A stretch of DNA of 64,000 nucleotides, from the NCBI RefSeq assembly GCF_900115825.1, contig NZ_FOXW01000008.1, positions 1 through 64,000 of the forward strand, written 5' to 3'. The DNA comes from Desemzia incerta. GTDB taxonomy: Bacteria; Bacillota; Bacilli; Lactobacillales; Carnobacteriaceae. Of this stretch, positions 54,812-62,521 are shown in pieces. Under the pieces are notes generated by a model that had not been told where the DNA came from, ran no database searches, and saw only the letters and a program-made list of their open reading frames with translations. Every line of letters starts with the position of its first letter. The first letter of the stretch is position 1. The position numbers and the translations under genes were made by a program.

Positions 54812-55173
54812 TTTCCCACCTCGTTGTTTATTGATCTCTCCTAAAGTATACGCGAAAATCACTTCCAGTTAAAAGGAATACCCTACATCCTTTTGAGATA
54901 AGTCCTCTCTTCAGCTGATAGACAAGCAAATAAACAAGGCAAAAAGTTGTTTCTCTCTTAGGATTAATCGTCAGCCTATGGTAAAATAAAGTTGTTATGA
55001 TTTTTTAAAGAGTATGTATATCATCTATTTGGAGAGAACAAATAAACAGTTCGGTTTCGAATAGAATGATTGATTCTGCTCACAGAAAAAAGTACAATAA
55101 ATGGAAACAAAGTAAAGACAAAAAGTAAGTATTTCATTTTTTAAGGATTACTTGAAAGAGAGGTTTTATTGGA
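54812..55173. other. Divergent intergenic region upstream of zwf
   Basis: AT-rich, no ORF. An extended -10-like TGTTATGAT near 54992-55000 may drive zwf with a leader of about 170 nt. No riboswitch motif recognised. Confidence 0.4.
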
Positions 55174-56682
55174 GTGACTAAAGAAAAAAAAGCTCTATTT
55201 ATCATCTTTGGCGGAACAGGAGACTTGGCGAACCGCAAGCTGTACCCTTCCCTTTACCGCTTATATAAAAACGGCTATTTGAATGAGCACTTTGCGGTTA
55301 TTGGAACTGCCAGAAGAGAATGGTCCGACGAATATTATCGAGAAGTTGTTGTAAGTAAAGTTGAGGATCTGGCTGATACTAAAGAACAAGCTGAAGAATT
55401 TGCCAGCCATTTTTACTATCAATCTCATAATGTAAAAGATCTTGAGCATTATACAACATTAAAAAATCTAGCTGACCGTTTAGATGATAAATATCAATTA
55501 GAAGGCAATCGTATGTTTTATTTAGCTATGTCCCCTAACTTTTTTGGGATCATCGCTGAAAACATTAAAGAGCAACAATTGATCACTTCAACTGGTTTCA
55601 ATCGTTTGATCATTGAAAAACCATTTGGCCATGATTACCAAAGTGCTTTAGAGTTGAATACTCATATCCGCTCTTCTTTTGAAGAAGATCAGATTTACCG
55701 TATTGATCATTATTTAGGAAAAGAAATGGTACAGAACATTTCAACTGTCCGTTTTGGAAACCAATTGATCGAATCAATGTGGAACAACCAATACATTAAT
55801 AACATCCAAGTAACCCTTAGCGAATCCTTAGGTGTTGAAGAACGTGGTGGTTATTACGACACAAGTGGTGCTTTAAGAGATATGGTCCAAAACCATGTTT
55901 TACAAATCGTTGCTTTGTTGGCTATGGAGCCTCCTTCTATTATGCATGATAATGAAATCAGACAAGAAAAAATCAAAGCATTACGTGCATTGCGTTTGTA
56001 TTCTAAAGATGAAGTCCGTTTGAATTTTGTGCGCGGCCAATATGGACATAGTACCGTTAATGGAGAAACGTTGCTCGGTTATTGTGAAGAACAAAATGTG
56101 GCTGAAGATTCTCAAACAGAAACTTTTGTAGCTGGAAAATTATTTATCGATAACGTGAGATGGTCTGGTGTCCCGATATACATTCGTACGGGTAAACGAT
56201 TAGCTGAAAAAGGCACTCAAATCGATATTGAATTTAAAAATATCCCTCATCAATTATTCCAAACAGAAAATGATGAACCTCTTCCACCAAACGTTTTATC
56301 TATTTTTATTTCTCCAACTGAAGGGTTCTCTTTACAGTTAAATGCTAAGAAAATTGGTCCTGGAGTGAAAGCTGAACCGATCAAATTAACGAGCATTCGT
56401 TCTGCCGAAGAAACTGCCAATAATCCAGAAGCTTATGAAAAACTTATTTTGGATTGTCTGAATGGTGATGCGACAAACTTTACACATTGGGATGAAGTAG
56501 CTAGTTCATGGGAATTTGTCGATCGCATTAGAGAAGCGTGGGACGAAACCACTATGGAATTCCCTAATTACCCAAGCGGCTCTATGGGTCCGATAGAAAG
56601 CATGTATTTATTGAAAAAAGACGGCTTCCAATGGCATTGGTCGCCAGTAAAAACGATTGCTGATGAAATGACTGATAAATAA
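55174..56682 (+). CDS. zwf: Glucose-6-phosphate dehydrogenase
   Basis: First enzyme of the oxidative pentose phosphate pathway, making NADPH for the fatty-acid cycle and redox defence. The 502 residues have the NADP-binding FGGTGDLANRKLYP, the substrate/catalytic RIDHYLGKEMVQN and GVPIYIRTGKRL. The start is GTG at 55174, behind GAGAGG about 10 nt away. Single-gene unit, convergent with proS. Confidence 0.96.
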   Translation: MTKEKKALFIIFGGTGDLANRKLYPSLYRLYKNGYLNEHFAVIGTARREWSDEYYREVVVSKVEDLADTKEQAEEFASHFYYQSHNVKDLEHYTTLKNLADRLDDKYQLEGNRMFYLAMSPNFFGIIAENIKEQQLITSTGFNRLIIEKPFGHDYQSALELNTHIRSSFEEDQIYRIDHYLGKEMVQNISTVRFGNQLIESMWNNQYINNIQVTLSESLGVEERGGYYDTSGALRDMVQNHVLQIVALLAMEPPSIMHDNEIRQEKIKALRALRLYSKDEVRLNFVRGQYGHSTVNGETLLGYCEEQNVAEDSQTETFVAGKLFIDNVRWSGVPIYIRTGKRLAEKGTQIDIEFKNIPHQLFQTENDEPLPPNVLSIFISPTEGFSLQLNAKKIGPGVKAEPIKLTSIRSAEETANNPEAYEKLILDCLNGDATNFTHWDEVASSWEFVDRIREAWDETTMEFPNYPSGSMGPIESMYLLKKDGFQWHWSPVKTIADEMTDK

Positions 56683-56690
56683 TCAAAAAA

Positions 56691-56731
56691 AGCAGCACTC
56701 AAAAGTTCAAACGAACTTTTTGGGTGCTGCT
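56691..56731 (+). terminator. zwf terminator
   Basis: The stem AGCAGCACTCAAAAGTTC (56691-56708) pairs with GAACTTTTTGGGTGCTGCT (56713-56731), with a 4-nt loop, followed by TTATT. Confidence 0.75.
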
Positions 56732-56734
56732 TTA

Positions 56735-56857
56735 TTAGACGCGTTGTGAAAACCAGTCTTTCTACATTTTCTGCACTCTTTTTTGTCAGGAAAAACGCCT
56801 GACTAAAAAGAGTGCATGAAAATCACGGAAGTCTGAACGGTTTTCTCACGCTCTTTC
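56735..56857. repeat. Palindromic unit A (123 nt)
   Basis: Begins TTAGACGCGTTGTG and ends CACGCTCTTTC. It folds end to end: GCGT-TGTGAAAACC with GGTTTTCTCACGC at the base, ATTTTC/GAAAAT and GCACTC/GAGTGC in the arm, TCAGG-AAAAAC-GCCTGA at the tip. Confidence 0.85.
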
Positions 56858-56980
56858 TTAGACGCGTTGCGTAAGGCAGTTCGCCTATCACTTTCAAAAA
56901 ATGGAACTTAGGGAAAAACACCCTAATTCCATTTTTATGAAGTGTACGTCGAACTAAGCGCCTTACTCCACGCTTTGGTT
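56858..56980. repeat. Palindromic unit B (123 nt)
   Basis: Same ends as unit A (TTAGACGCGTTGCG; CACGCTTTGG). Base GCGTTGCGTAAGGC with GCCTTACTCCACGC, then AGTTCG/CGAACT, CACTT/AAGTG, ATGGAA/TTCCAT, tip TTAGGG-AAAAACA-CCCTAA. The arm sequence is unlike unit A, but the length is the same. Confidence 0.85.
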
Positions 56981-57104
56981 TTAGACGCGTTGCGTAAGGC
57001 AGCCTATGCGTCTATAAGCCTAAACCAACTGTCAGGTAAAAAGCACCTGTCTGTTGGTTTTTTCTTATAATCGATAGGCTGAACGCTTTACTCCACGCTC
57101 TTTC
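56981..57104. repeat. Palindromic unit C (124 nt)
   Basis: Same ends (TTAGACGCGTTGCGTAAGGCAG; CTCCACGCTCTTTC). AGCCTAT/ATAGGCT, TATAAG/CTTATA, AACCAAC/GTTGGTT, tip CAGGT-AAAAAGC-ACCTG. It ends directly at the proS stop codon (57105). Confidence 0.85.
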
Positions 57105-58544
57105 TTAATAAGCTCTTGCTAGCCATACTGTGTGTTTGGCTGGTTTTCCTGTTACGATACAGGTTTGTTTTTCTACTGGTGGGTTGAATGGGATATTACG
57201 TGTTGTAAATCCTGTTTCTTCTTTGATTTTAGCTTCTGATTCTAATTCGCCGTCCCAGCCAGCTAATACAAATCCTGGAGTTTCTCCAGCAGCTTTTTTC
57301 TCTTCGATATGAGCTTTTAACTCATCTAAAGTATCGATTGTTGTATACTCGTTTTCTTTGCGGAATTCACGAGCCGTTTCCAACAAACGTTGTTGCATGA
57401 TTTCTAGAGCTTCCGGCACGTAATTTAAGATATCATCTAAAGAAACAGCTTCTTTATCTGCTAAGTCACGCATTTTAACCATTACTTGATTGTTTTCCAT
57501 ATCTCTAGGACCAAATTCAATACGCATTGGAACACCTTTCAGTTCCCATTCGTTGAATTTGAAACCTGGCGAGTTGTCGCTATCATCTAAGACTACGCGG
57601 AATCCTTTAGCTTTTAATTGCTCTTCTAAAACAGCTAATCTCTCTACGATTTCTGGTTTCTTTTTCCATGGTCCTACAGGTAAAAGAACGATTTGTTTTG
57701 CGGCTACTTTTGGCGGCAATACTAATCCTTGTTCGTCACCGTGTGTCATGATTAAAGCGCCAATCAAACGTGTAGAAACTCCCCATGAAGTTGTGTGTGC
57801 TAATACGTGTTTGTTGTCGCGGTTCAAATATTTGATGTCAAAAGCTTCAGCAAACTTAGTTCCCATATAATGAGAAGTTCCAGCTTGAACAGCTTTTCCA
57901 TCTTTCATCATAGCTTCCACAGAGAATGTATCCACTGCACCAGCAAAACGCTCAGAAGGTGTTTTTTGTCCTTCGTATACAGGAACAGCTAACAATCCTT
58001 CGATAACTTCTTTATAAACTTGAAGCATGCGCATTGTACGGATACGAGCATCTTCTTCTGTTTCGTGTGCTGTATGTCCTTCTTGCCATAAGAATTCAGA
58101 CGTACGCAAGAATGGCAAAGTTTTCTTTTCCCAACGGAATACGTTTGCCCATTGGTTGATTTGCATTGGCAAATCGCGGTAAGAATTTACCCAATCACTA
58201 AATGCAGTCCCGATCATTGTTTCAGAAGTTGGACGTAAAGCTAAACGCTCTTCCAAAGGCTCTCCAGCGGCTTCAGTTACCCACGGCAACTCTGGACTGA
58301 ATCCTTCAATGTGATCTTTTTCTTTCGTAAAGAAAGATTCTGGAATCAACATAGGGAAATAAGCGTTACGAATTCCTTCTTCTTTAAAACGCTTGTTGAA
58401 CTCTTCTTGAATGTGTTCCCACATTTCATAACTGTCTGGTTTAAACACGATACACCCGCGAACTGGGGAATAATCCATCAAATCAGCTTGTTTGATCGTT
58501 TGGATATACCATGCTGAAAAATCTTCTTTTTGTAAATTACTCAT
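57105..58544 (-). CDS. proS: Prolyl-tRNA synthetase, archaeal/eukaryotic-type
   Basis: Charges tRNA-Pro. The 479 residues have class II motifs (motif 2 FRWEKKTLPFLRTSEFLWQEGHTAH; motif 3 GVSTRLIGALIMTHGDEQGL), an anticodon-binding domain and a C-terminal extension ending in ARAY, features of the short archaeal/eukaryotic-like type. It lacks the YbaK-like editing insertion of the roughly 570-residue bacterial type. Expression is predicted to be controlled by the T-box leader upstream. Ribosome site GGAGG, ATG at 58544. Confidence 0.94.
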   Translation of the reverse strand: MSNLQKEDFSAWYIQTIKQADLMDYSPVRGCIVFKPDSYEMWEHIQEEFNKRFKEEGIRNAYFPMLIPESFFTKEKDHIEGFSPELPWVTEAAGEPLEERLALRPTSETMIGTAFSDWVNSYRDLPMQINQWANVFRWEKKTLPFLRTSEFLWQEGHTAHETEEDARIRTMRMLQVYKEVIEGLLAVPVYEGQKTPSERFAGAVDTFSVEAMMKDGKAVQAGTSHYMGTKFAEAFDIKYLNRDNKHVLAHTTSWGVSTRLIGALIMTHGDEQGLVLPPKVAAKQIVLLPVGPWKKKPEIVERLAVLEEQLKAKGFRVVLDDSDNSPGFKFNEWELKGVPMRIEFGPRDMENNQVMVKMRDLADKEAVSLDDILNYVPEALEIMQQRLLETAREFRKENEYTTIDTLDELKAHIEEKKAAGETPGFVLAGWDGELESEAKIKEETGFTTRNIPFNPPVEKQTCIVTGKPAKHTVWLARAY

Positions 58545-58573
58545 TTATTCATTCCTCCTACTATCATTTGTGC

Positions 58574-58806
58574 AAAAAAAATAAGCATACTCCATCCCTA
58601 GAAAAGGACGAAACATACTATCATGTATCCGCGGTGCCACCTTAATTGGTCATTGACCCAACTCAACTTCCGATAACGGCGGACGCCGGTTATATTTCTA
58701 TAACGTATTGTTAGGAAGGTTCAATCAATAAGCGGGGGTCCTTCTTTCAGCAAATAAAAGACTCTCTTTTACCCATTATTCATTTACTAGCCCTAACGCA
58801 CCTACA
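58574..58806 (-). promoter_or_regulatory. T-box leader of proS
   Basis: The minus strand carries the T-box sequence AAGGTGGCACCGCGG (58629-58643), which pairs with the tRNA acceptor end. A terminator follows (AGTATG-type stem with G-U pairs, then eight Ts at 58574-58581). Upstream, AGAGAG, GCTGAAAG and GAACCTTCC fit stem I; CCT in GAACCT (58717-58719) is the likely proline specifier. Uncharged tRNA-Pro would favour readthrough. Confidence 0.85.
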
Positions 58807-58811
58807 TGGAT

Positions 58812-58840
58812 ATTGTAAGCTAAGTCAAACAAAAACACAA
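58812..58840 (-). promoter_or_regulatory. proS promoter
   Basis: Minus-strand TTGTGT (58835-58840), 17-bp spacer, TACAAT (58812-58817). Confidence 0.6.
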
Positions 58841-58920
58841 GCTGTTTTCTGTTGCACCATTATTCTGCTGATTCTCGTGATTTGACTGTTTTTTCTATTG
58901 TTACCTAAGTTTTTCAAATA

Positions 58921-58964
58921 AAAACTCTTCTAAGATTCAAAAGTATTCAATCTCAGAAGAGTTT
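58921..58964 (-). terminator. Terminator of the argR-phosphomutase-reductase unit
   Basis: The stem AAACTCTTCT(A)AGATT pairs with AATCT(C)AGAAGAGTTT across one mismatch, followed by TTATTTG on the minus strand. Confidence 0.7.
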
Positions 58965-58972
58965 AATGATTG

Positions 58973-59836
58973 TTAGTTTTCAGGACGGATAGAAGTTTGT
59001 TTCAACCGTTCTTGGTCATCCGGATCGCTTCCATAGCGAGTGCCCGTGTTTAAAGTTTCCATCAATTCCATCTCATTGCTGGTCAAGCTGAAATCAAACA
59101 CTTCGCTGTTTTCTTGAATGCGAGAAGCGCGAACTGATTTAGGAATAATGACTTCTCCTCTTTCTAAGTGCCAACGTAAAATGATTTGAGCAGGTGTTTT
59201 TCCATATTTGTCTGCCAGTCCAAGAATGACCGGTTGTTGGAACAAGTCTGTTTTCCCTTGTCCTAATGGACCCCAAGCTTCATGGACAATACCGTTTTCT
59301 TTCATGTATTCATGCAGCTCGTTTTGCGGGAATTCTGGATGAGTTTCGATTTGATTGATCATCGGCTGCATCAACTCTTGATTTTTCAAATCTTCTAAAT
59401 GATGGATTTGGAAATTTGAAACTCCAATAGCTCTTACTCGTCCTTCTTCATACAATTCAATTAGTGCTTTCCACGATTCTGCATATTTTGGTGCTGCCCA
59501 GTGGATCAAGTATAAATCTAGGTAATCTGTATCTAAGCGGTCCAATGTTTCTTGGAAAGCTATTTTTGTTTGCTCATACCCCAAATCATAGTTCCAAACT
59601 TTAGACGTCAAAAAAATTTCTTCTCTTGAAATACCTGACTCTTTTAATCCTCTAGCTAAGTACTCTTCATTCCCATAAATTTTAGCCGTATCAAAGTGGC
59701 GATAGCCTACTTCTACAGCAGCTTTTACTGCTTCCACAAGCTCTTCTTCATCTTTCATTAAAAAGACGCCCAGACCTAATTTTGGAATCTCTACTCCATT
59801 ATATAATGTAATACTTTCTGTCAAAGGTTTAACCAT
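58973..59836 (-). CDS. Aldo/keto reductase
   Basis: A 287-residue NADPH-dependent (beta/alpha)8 reductase. The catalytic set is Asp/Tyr (FDTAKIYGNEEYL), Lys (LTSKVWNYD) and His (YLIHWAAP); the coenzyme motif IPKSVRASRIQEN is present. Substrate unknown; relatives reduce aldehydes such as methylglyoxal or 2,5-diketo-gluconate. It follows the phosphomutase gene by 32 bp, in the same transcript. Ribosome site AAGGAAG. Confidence 0.9.
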   Translation of the reverse strand: MVKPLTESITLYNGVEIPKLGLGVFLMKDEEELVEAVKAAVEVGYRHFDTAKIYGNEEYLARGLKESGISREEIFLTSKVWNYDLGYEQTKIAFQETLDRLDTDYLDLYLIHWAAPKYAESWKALIELYEEGRVRAIGVSNFQIHHLEDLKNQELMQPMINQIETHPEFPQNELHEYMKENGIVHEAWGPLGQGKTDLFQQPVILGLADKYGKTPAQIILRWHLERGEVIIPKSVRASRIQENSEVFDFSLTSNEMELMETLNTGTRYGSDPDDQERLKQTSIRPEN

Positions 59837-59868
59837 TTCAGCACTTCCTTCTCTTGATTGTTTTCTTT

Positions 59869-61404
59869 CTACAAACTTGACGTATCGATGCCTTCTTGCT
59901 TCATAAAAAACGACCTTATATCGTTTTTCAATTGAGCTATAGCATCTTTTTGATCACTTTCAAAATATAGCACAAGTAACGGCTCATGCAAACTCATGCG
60001 CATTTGCAGCCAGCCTGATCCATATCTTCCCAATGTGTTAGCACGAACACCTTCTAAATTATCAGGCTCCACTTCCAGATCAGGTGCCTCTTGAATAAAC
60101 TTACTGAATGCCTCAATAACCGTTTCTCCCGTTTGTTGAACAGTATCTGTGGTGATTTTAAAGCGAACTTCATCCGTTTCAACAGGTTGTTTTAAGTTTT
60201 CCAACAACGAAGAGAAGTTTTTTCCATCAACAGCCATTTCTGCATCAGCGATCAAGATTTTCGCAATCAAATAAGCCCCATCATCCAAAAAGTAATTTTC
60301 TTTCAAAGCAGCGTGACCGCTGGTTTCGATAGCTACTGATGTATGAGTACCCTCTTGGTTTAATTTGATGGCTTGATTGATCACATTTCTATAACCAGTG
60401 ATGTAGCGGTTTTGGTGACCTCCAAGTTGTTCAATAAAGTCTTTTAGGTGCTCTGATGTGGCTGAACTTGTCACGATTGTTGTTCCAGGATTTTCTTGGA
60501 TAGCGATCGCAGAGATTACAGCAATCAAATTATTTCGGTTTACTGCTTGGCCATTACGGTCTACCAGCGCTGAACGGTCAACGTCTGTATCAAAAATAAC
60601 CCCCATATCAGCTTTATTTTCTAATACAGCAGTTTTGATGCTTTCCATAGCTTCTTTATTGTCCGGATTAGGAACATGATTTGGGAAATGACCATCAGGT
60701 TCTAGAAATTGGCTTCCAGAAATATCGGCTCCCAATTTTTCAAGCACCTCAGTAGCGAAAAATCCACCAGCGCCGTTCCCTGCATCTACTACAATATGTT
60801 TCCCCTTTAACGGCATATCCGGATTAGATGCTGTTTTGATACCTGAGATAATTTTTTTTCGCAAATCTGCCGAATATTCTTCCAATAAGTTTTTTTTCAT
60901 TGTCACACCTTGATTGTTCTCCCAAGTTACGGCATCCCAATCGGCATGTTCTAATATATAAGCGATATCCTCATGTTCAGCTCCGCCACTGGCAGTGAAG
61001 AATTTTAATCCATTGTATTCAAATGGTAGATGGCTGGCTGTGATCATAATTGAAGCTTCACAGTCATATTGTTCATACTGAGTAGCCATGAACAGTGCAG
61101 GAGTAGTCGCTAAACCTACATCAACCACATCGATTCCAGCGTTTGTTAAAGCCTCTATCAAAGCAGTCTTGATCCGTTCTCCAGACAATCTGCTGTCATG
61201 TCCTACTGCTACCTTTACGGGTTTATCTAAACTGTCCACAGCCAAGTGTTTTTTCTCTTTCAACCATACAGCAAATCCGTATCCGATCTTTTCAATCACT
61301 TGATTAGGCAGCGTGACTTCCTTATTCACTGTCTGCATAGCAATTCCTCGAATATCCGATCCATTTTGCAAAGCTGATAAATCATTTTTTTGTGTATTAG
61401 ACAA
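59869..61404 (-). CDS. Phosphomannomutase/phosphoglucomutase family
   Basis: A 511-residue alpha-D-phosphohexomutase. The phosphoserine is in ITASHLPFEYNGLKFF, the Mg2+ loop is DTDVDRSALVD, the sugar loop is ETSGHAALKE and the phosphate loop is near the C-terminus. The phosphoserine motif and N-terminal GSDIRGIA fit the ManB/AlgC group. Whether it acts on mannose, glucose or glucosamine phosphate is open. The start is TTG at 61404 behind GAGGTG. It follows argR by 44 bp. Confidence 0.88.
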   Translation of the reverse strand: MSNTQKNDLSALQNGSDIRGIAMQTVNKEVTLPNQVIEKIGYGFAVWLKEKKHLAVDSLDKPVKVAVGHDSRLSGERIKTALIEALTNAGIDVVDVGLATTPALFMATQYEQYDCEASIMITASHLPFEYNGLKFFTASGGAEHEDIAYILEHADWDAVTWENNQGVTMKKNLLEEYSADLRKKIISGIKTASNPDMPLKGKHIVVDAGNGAGGFFATEVLEKLGADISGSQFLEPDGHFPNHVPNPDNKEAMESIKTAVLENKADMGVIFDTDVDRSALVDRNGQAVNRNNLIAVISAIAIQENPGTTIVTSSATSEHLKDFIEQLGGHQNRYITGYRNVINQAIKLNQEGTHTSVAIETSGHAALKENYFLDDGAYLIAKILIADAEMAVDGKNFSSLLENLKQPVETDEVRFKITTDTVQQTGETVIEAFSKFIQEAPDLEVEPDNLEGVRANTLGRYGSGWLQMRMSLHEPLLVLYFESDQKDAIAQLKNDIRSFFMKQEGIDTSSL

Positions 61405-61448
61405 TTCCGCACCTCATTTATTTATTTTTTAACATTGAGTTGTTTTTG

Positions 61449-61907
61449 TTAATGAATATTCACGAATTGTTTCAAATAATCATACATCTTTTGGGCATTC
61501 TCTTCATCTTTAGAAATCAACAAGCAAGTATCGTTTCCTCCAACAGATGCCACGACTTCAGGGAATTCGATCGTGTCGATCAAAGCTGCTGCTACATGAG
61601 CATTACCAGGTATAGTCACCAGAATGGTCATAAATTGAACCCGTTCTAATTTCACTACCACATCTCCCAATGTTGACTGCAGACGCTCTTCAACGGAAAG
61701 GTTATTTGTTTGGTACAACGTATACTTCATGCCGCCTTGCGGAGTAGACGTCTTAATCAAGTTCATTTCTTTGATGTCTCTAGAGATCGTTGCTTGAGTT
61801 GCGTCCACACCTTCTTCTTTTAAATAATGGAGCAATTCATCTTGCGTAGAAATATCTCGATTAGTAATAATTTGTTTAATTGCTAATTGACGATTTGTTT
61901 TCTTCAT
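61449..61907 (-). CDS. argR: Arginine repressor ArgR
   Basis: A 152-residue hexameric regulator of arginine metabolism. The N-terminal winged helix (ISTQDELLHYLKEEGVDATQATISRDIKEMNLIK, read as recognition region) is followed by the C-terminal arginine-binding domain (IDTIEFPEVVASVGGNDTCLLI, containing GxNDT). Lactic acid bacteria often have two ArgR paralogues; only one is here. It stands divergent to argS. Ribosome site GGAGG. Confidence 0.95.
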   Translation of the reverse strand: MKKTNRQLAIKQIITNRDISTQDELLHYLKEEGVDATQATISRDIKEMNLIKTSTPQGGMKYTLYQTNNLSVEERLQSTLGDVVVKLERVQFMTILVTIPGNAHVAAALIDTIEFPEVVASVGGNDTCLLISKDEENAQKMYDYLKQFVNIH

Positions 61908-62051
61908 GCCAAAACCTCCATATGTAATTCGTATCTTTGTCTAACAGTATATCAAAAAACATTAGAAAGCGGTTAATATTTCGACTAATTTTACAAAAAA
62001 AATGAATAAAGATTCTTTTTCAGGAAAAAGATAGCAACTTACTCCCTATTT

Positions 62052-62060
62052 TGTTATAAT
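62052..62060 (+). promoter_or_regulatory. argS leader promoter
   Basis: Extended -10 TGTTATAAT at 62052-62060 (core TATAAT 62055-62060). No good -35 is seen, as expected for an extended -10. Confidence 0.6.
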
Positions 62061-62066
62061 TAGCTG

Positions 62067-62310
62067 TACAAAATTGAATGAAACGATCGTAGATAAAGAG
62101 AGTACTGCTTAAGGACATTAAAAAGCGAGCTGGGATGGTGTAAGCCAGTAATAGAGTTTTGCAGGAAGCGCACTTTTGAGAGATATGAACGAATGGGTTA
62201 ACCCAATGAGTTCTGTCCGGCTAATTCAAGCCGTTACCCTGAATCAAGTGGTTGTGTCTTTAGGGCATTACAATGAGAGTGGTACCGCGGGAATTTCTCG
62301 TCTCTTTTTT
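62067..62310 (+). promoter_or_regulatory. T-box leader of argS
   Basis: Contains AGAGAG near 62096, the T-box GAGTGGTACCGCGGG (62277-62291) and a terminator tail CTCGTCTCTTTTTT ending at 62310. GAAGCGCAC (62166-62173) holds CGC, the candidate arginine specifier codon. Uncharged tRNA-Arg would favour argS expression. Confidence 0.85.
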
Positions 62311-62521
62311 AGTTTATTCATGGAAATAACTAAAGAAGGGCTATTTTTTTGCCTAAAAATCAACTTTTAGCTGTGCACGATTTATTCGTCCTTATTGATG
62401 AATGAACGACGAACCGGATTTACTGATCGTAAAATAAAGTTCAATATCGTTCACCTTATTTACTATTCATTCAGAATGAAAAATAAAAACCAAATTATTA
62501 TTAATCGGAGGAGATTTTAAA

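Noticed and set aside
56735-57104. CRISPR array
   Set aside because: The repeats are full-length hairpins adjoining each other, not short direct repeats with unique spacers, and no cas gene is near.
61440-61649. Plus-strand frame of 69 codons
   Set aside because: Antisense to argR with no ribosome site.
62176-62370. Plus-strand frame of 64 codons
   Set aside because: It lies within the argS T-box leader, including the T-box motif and terminator, so it is structured RNA rather than a gene.
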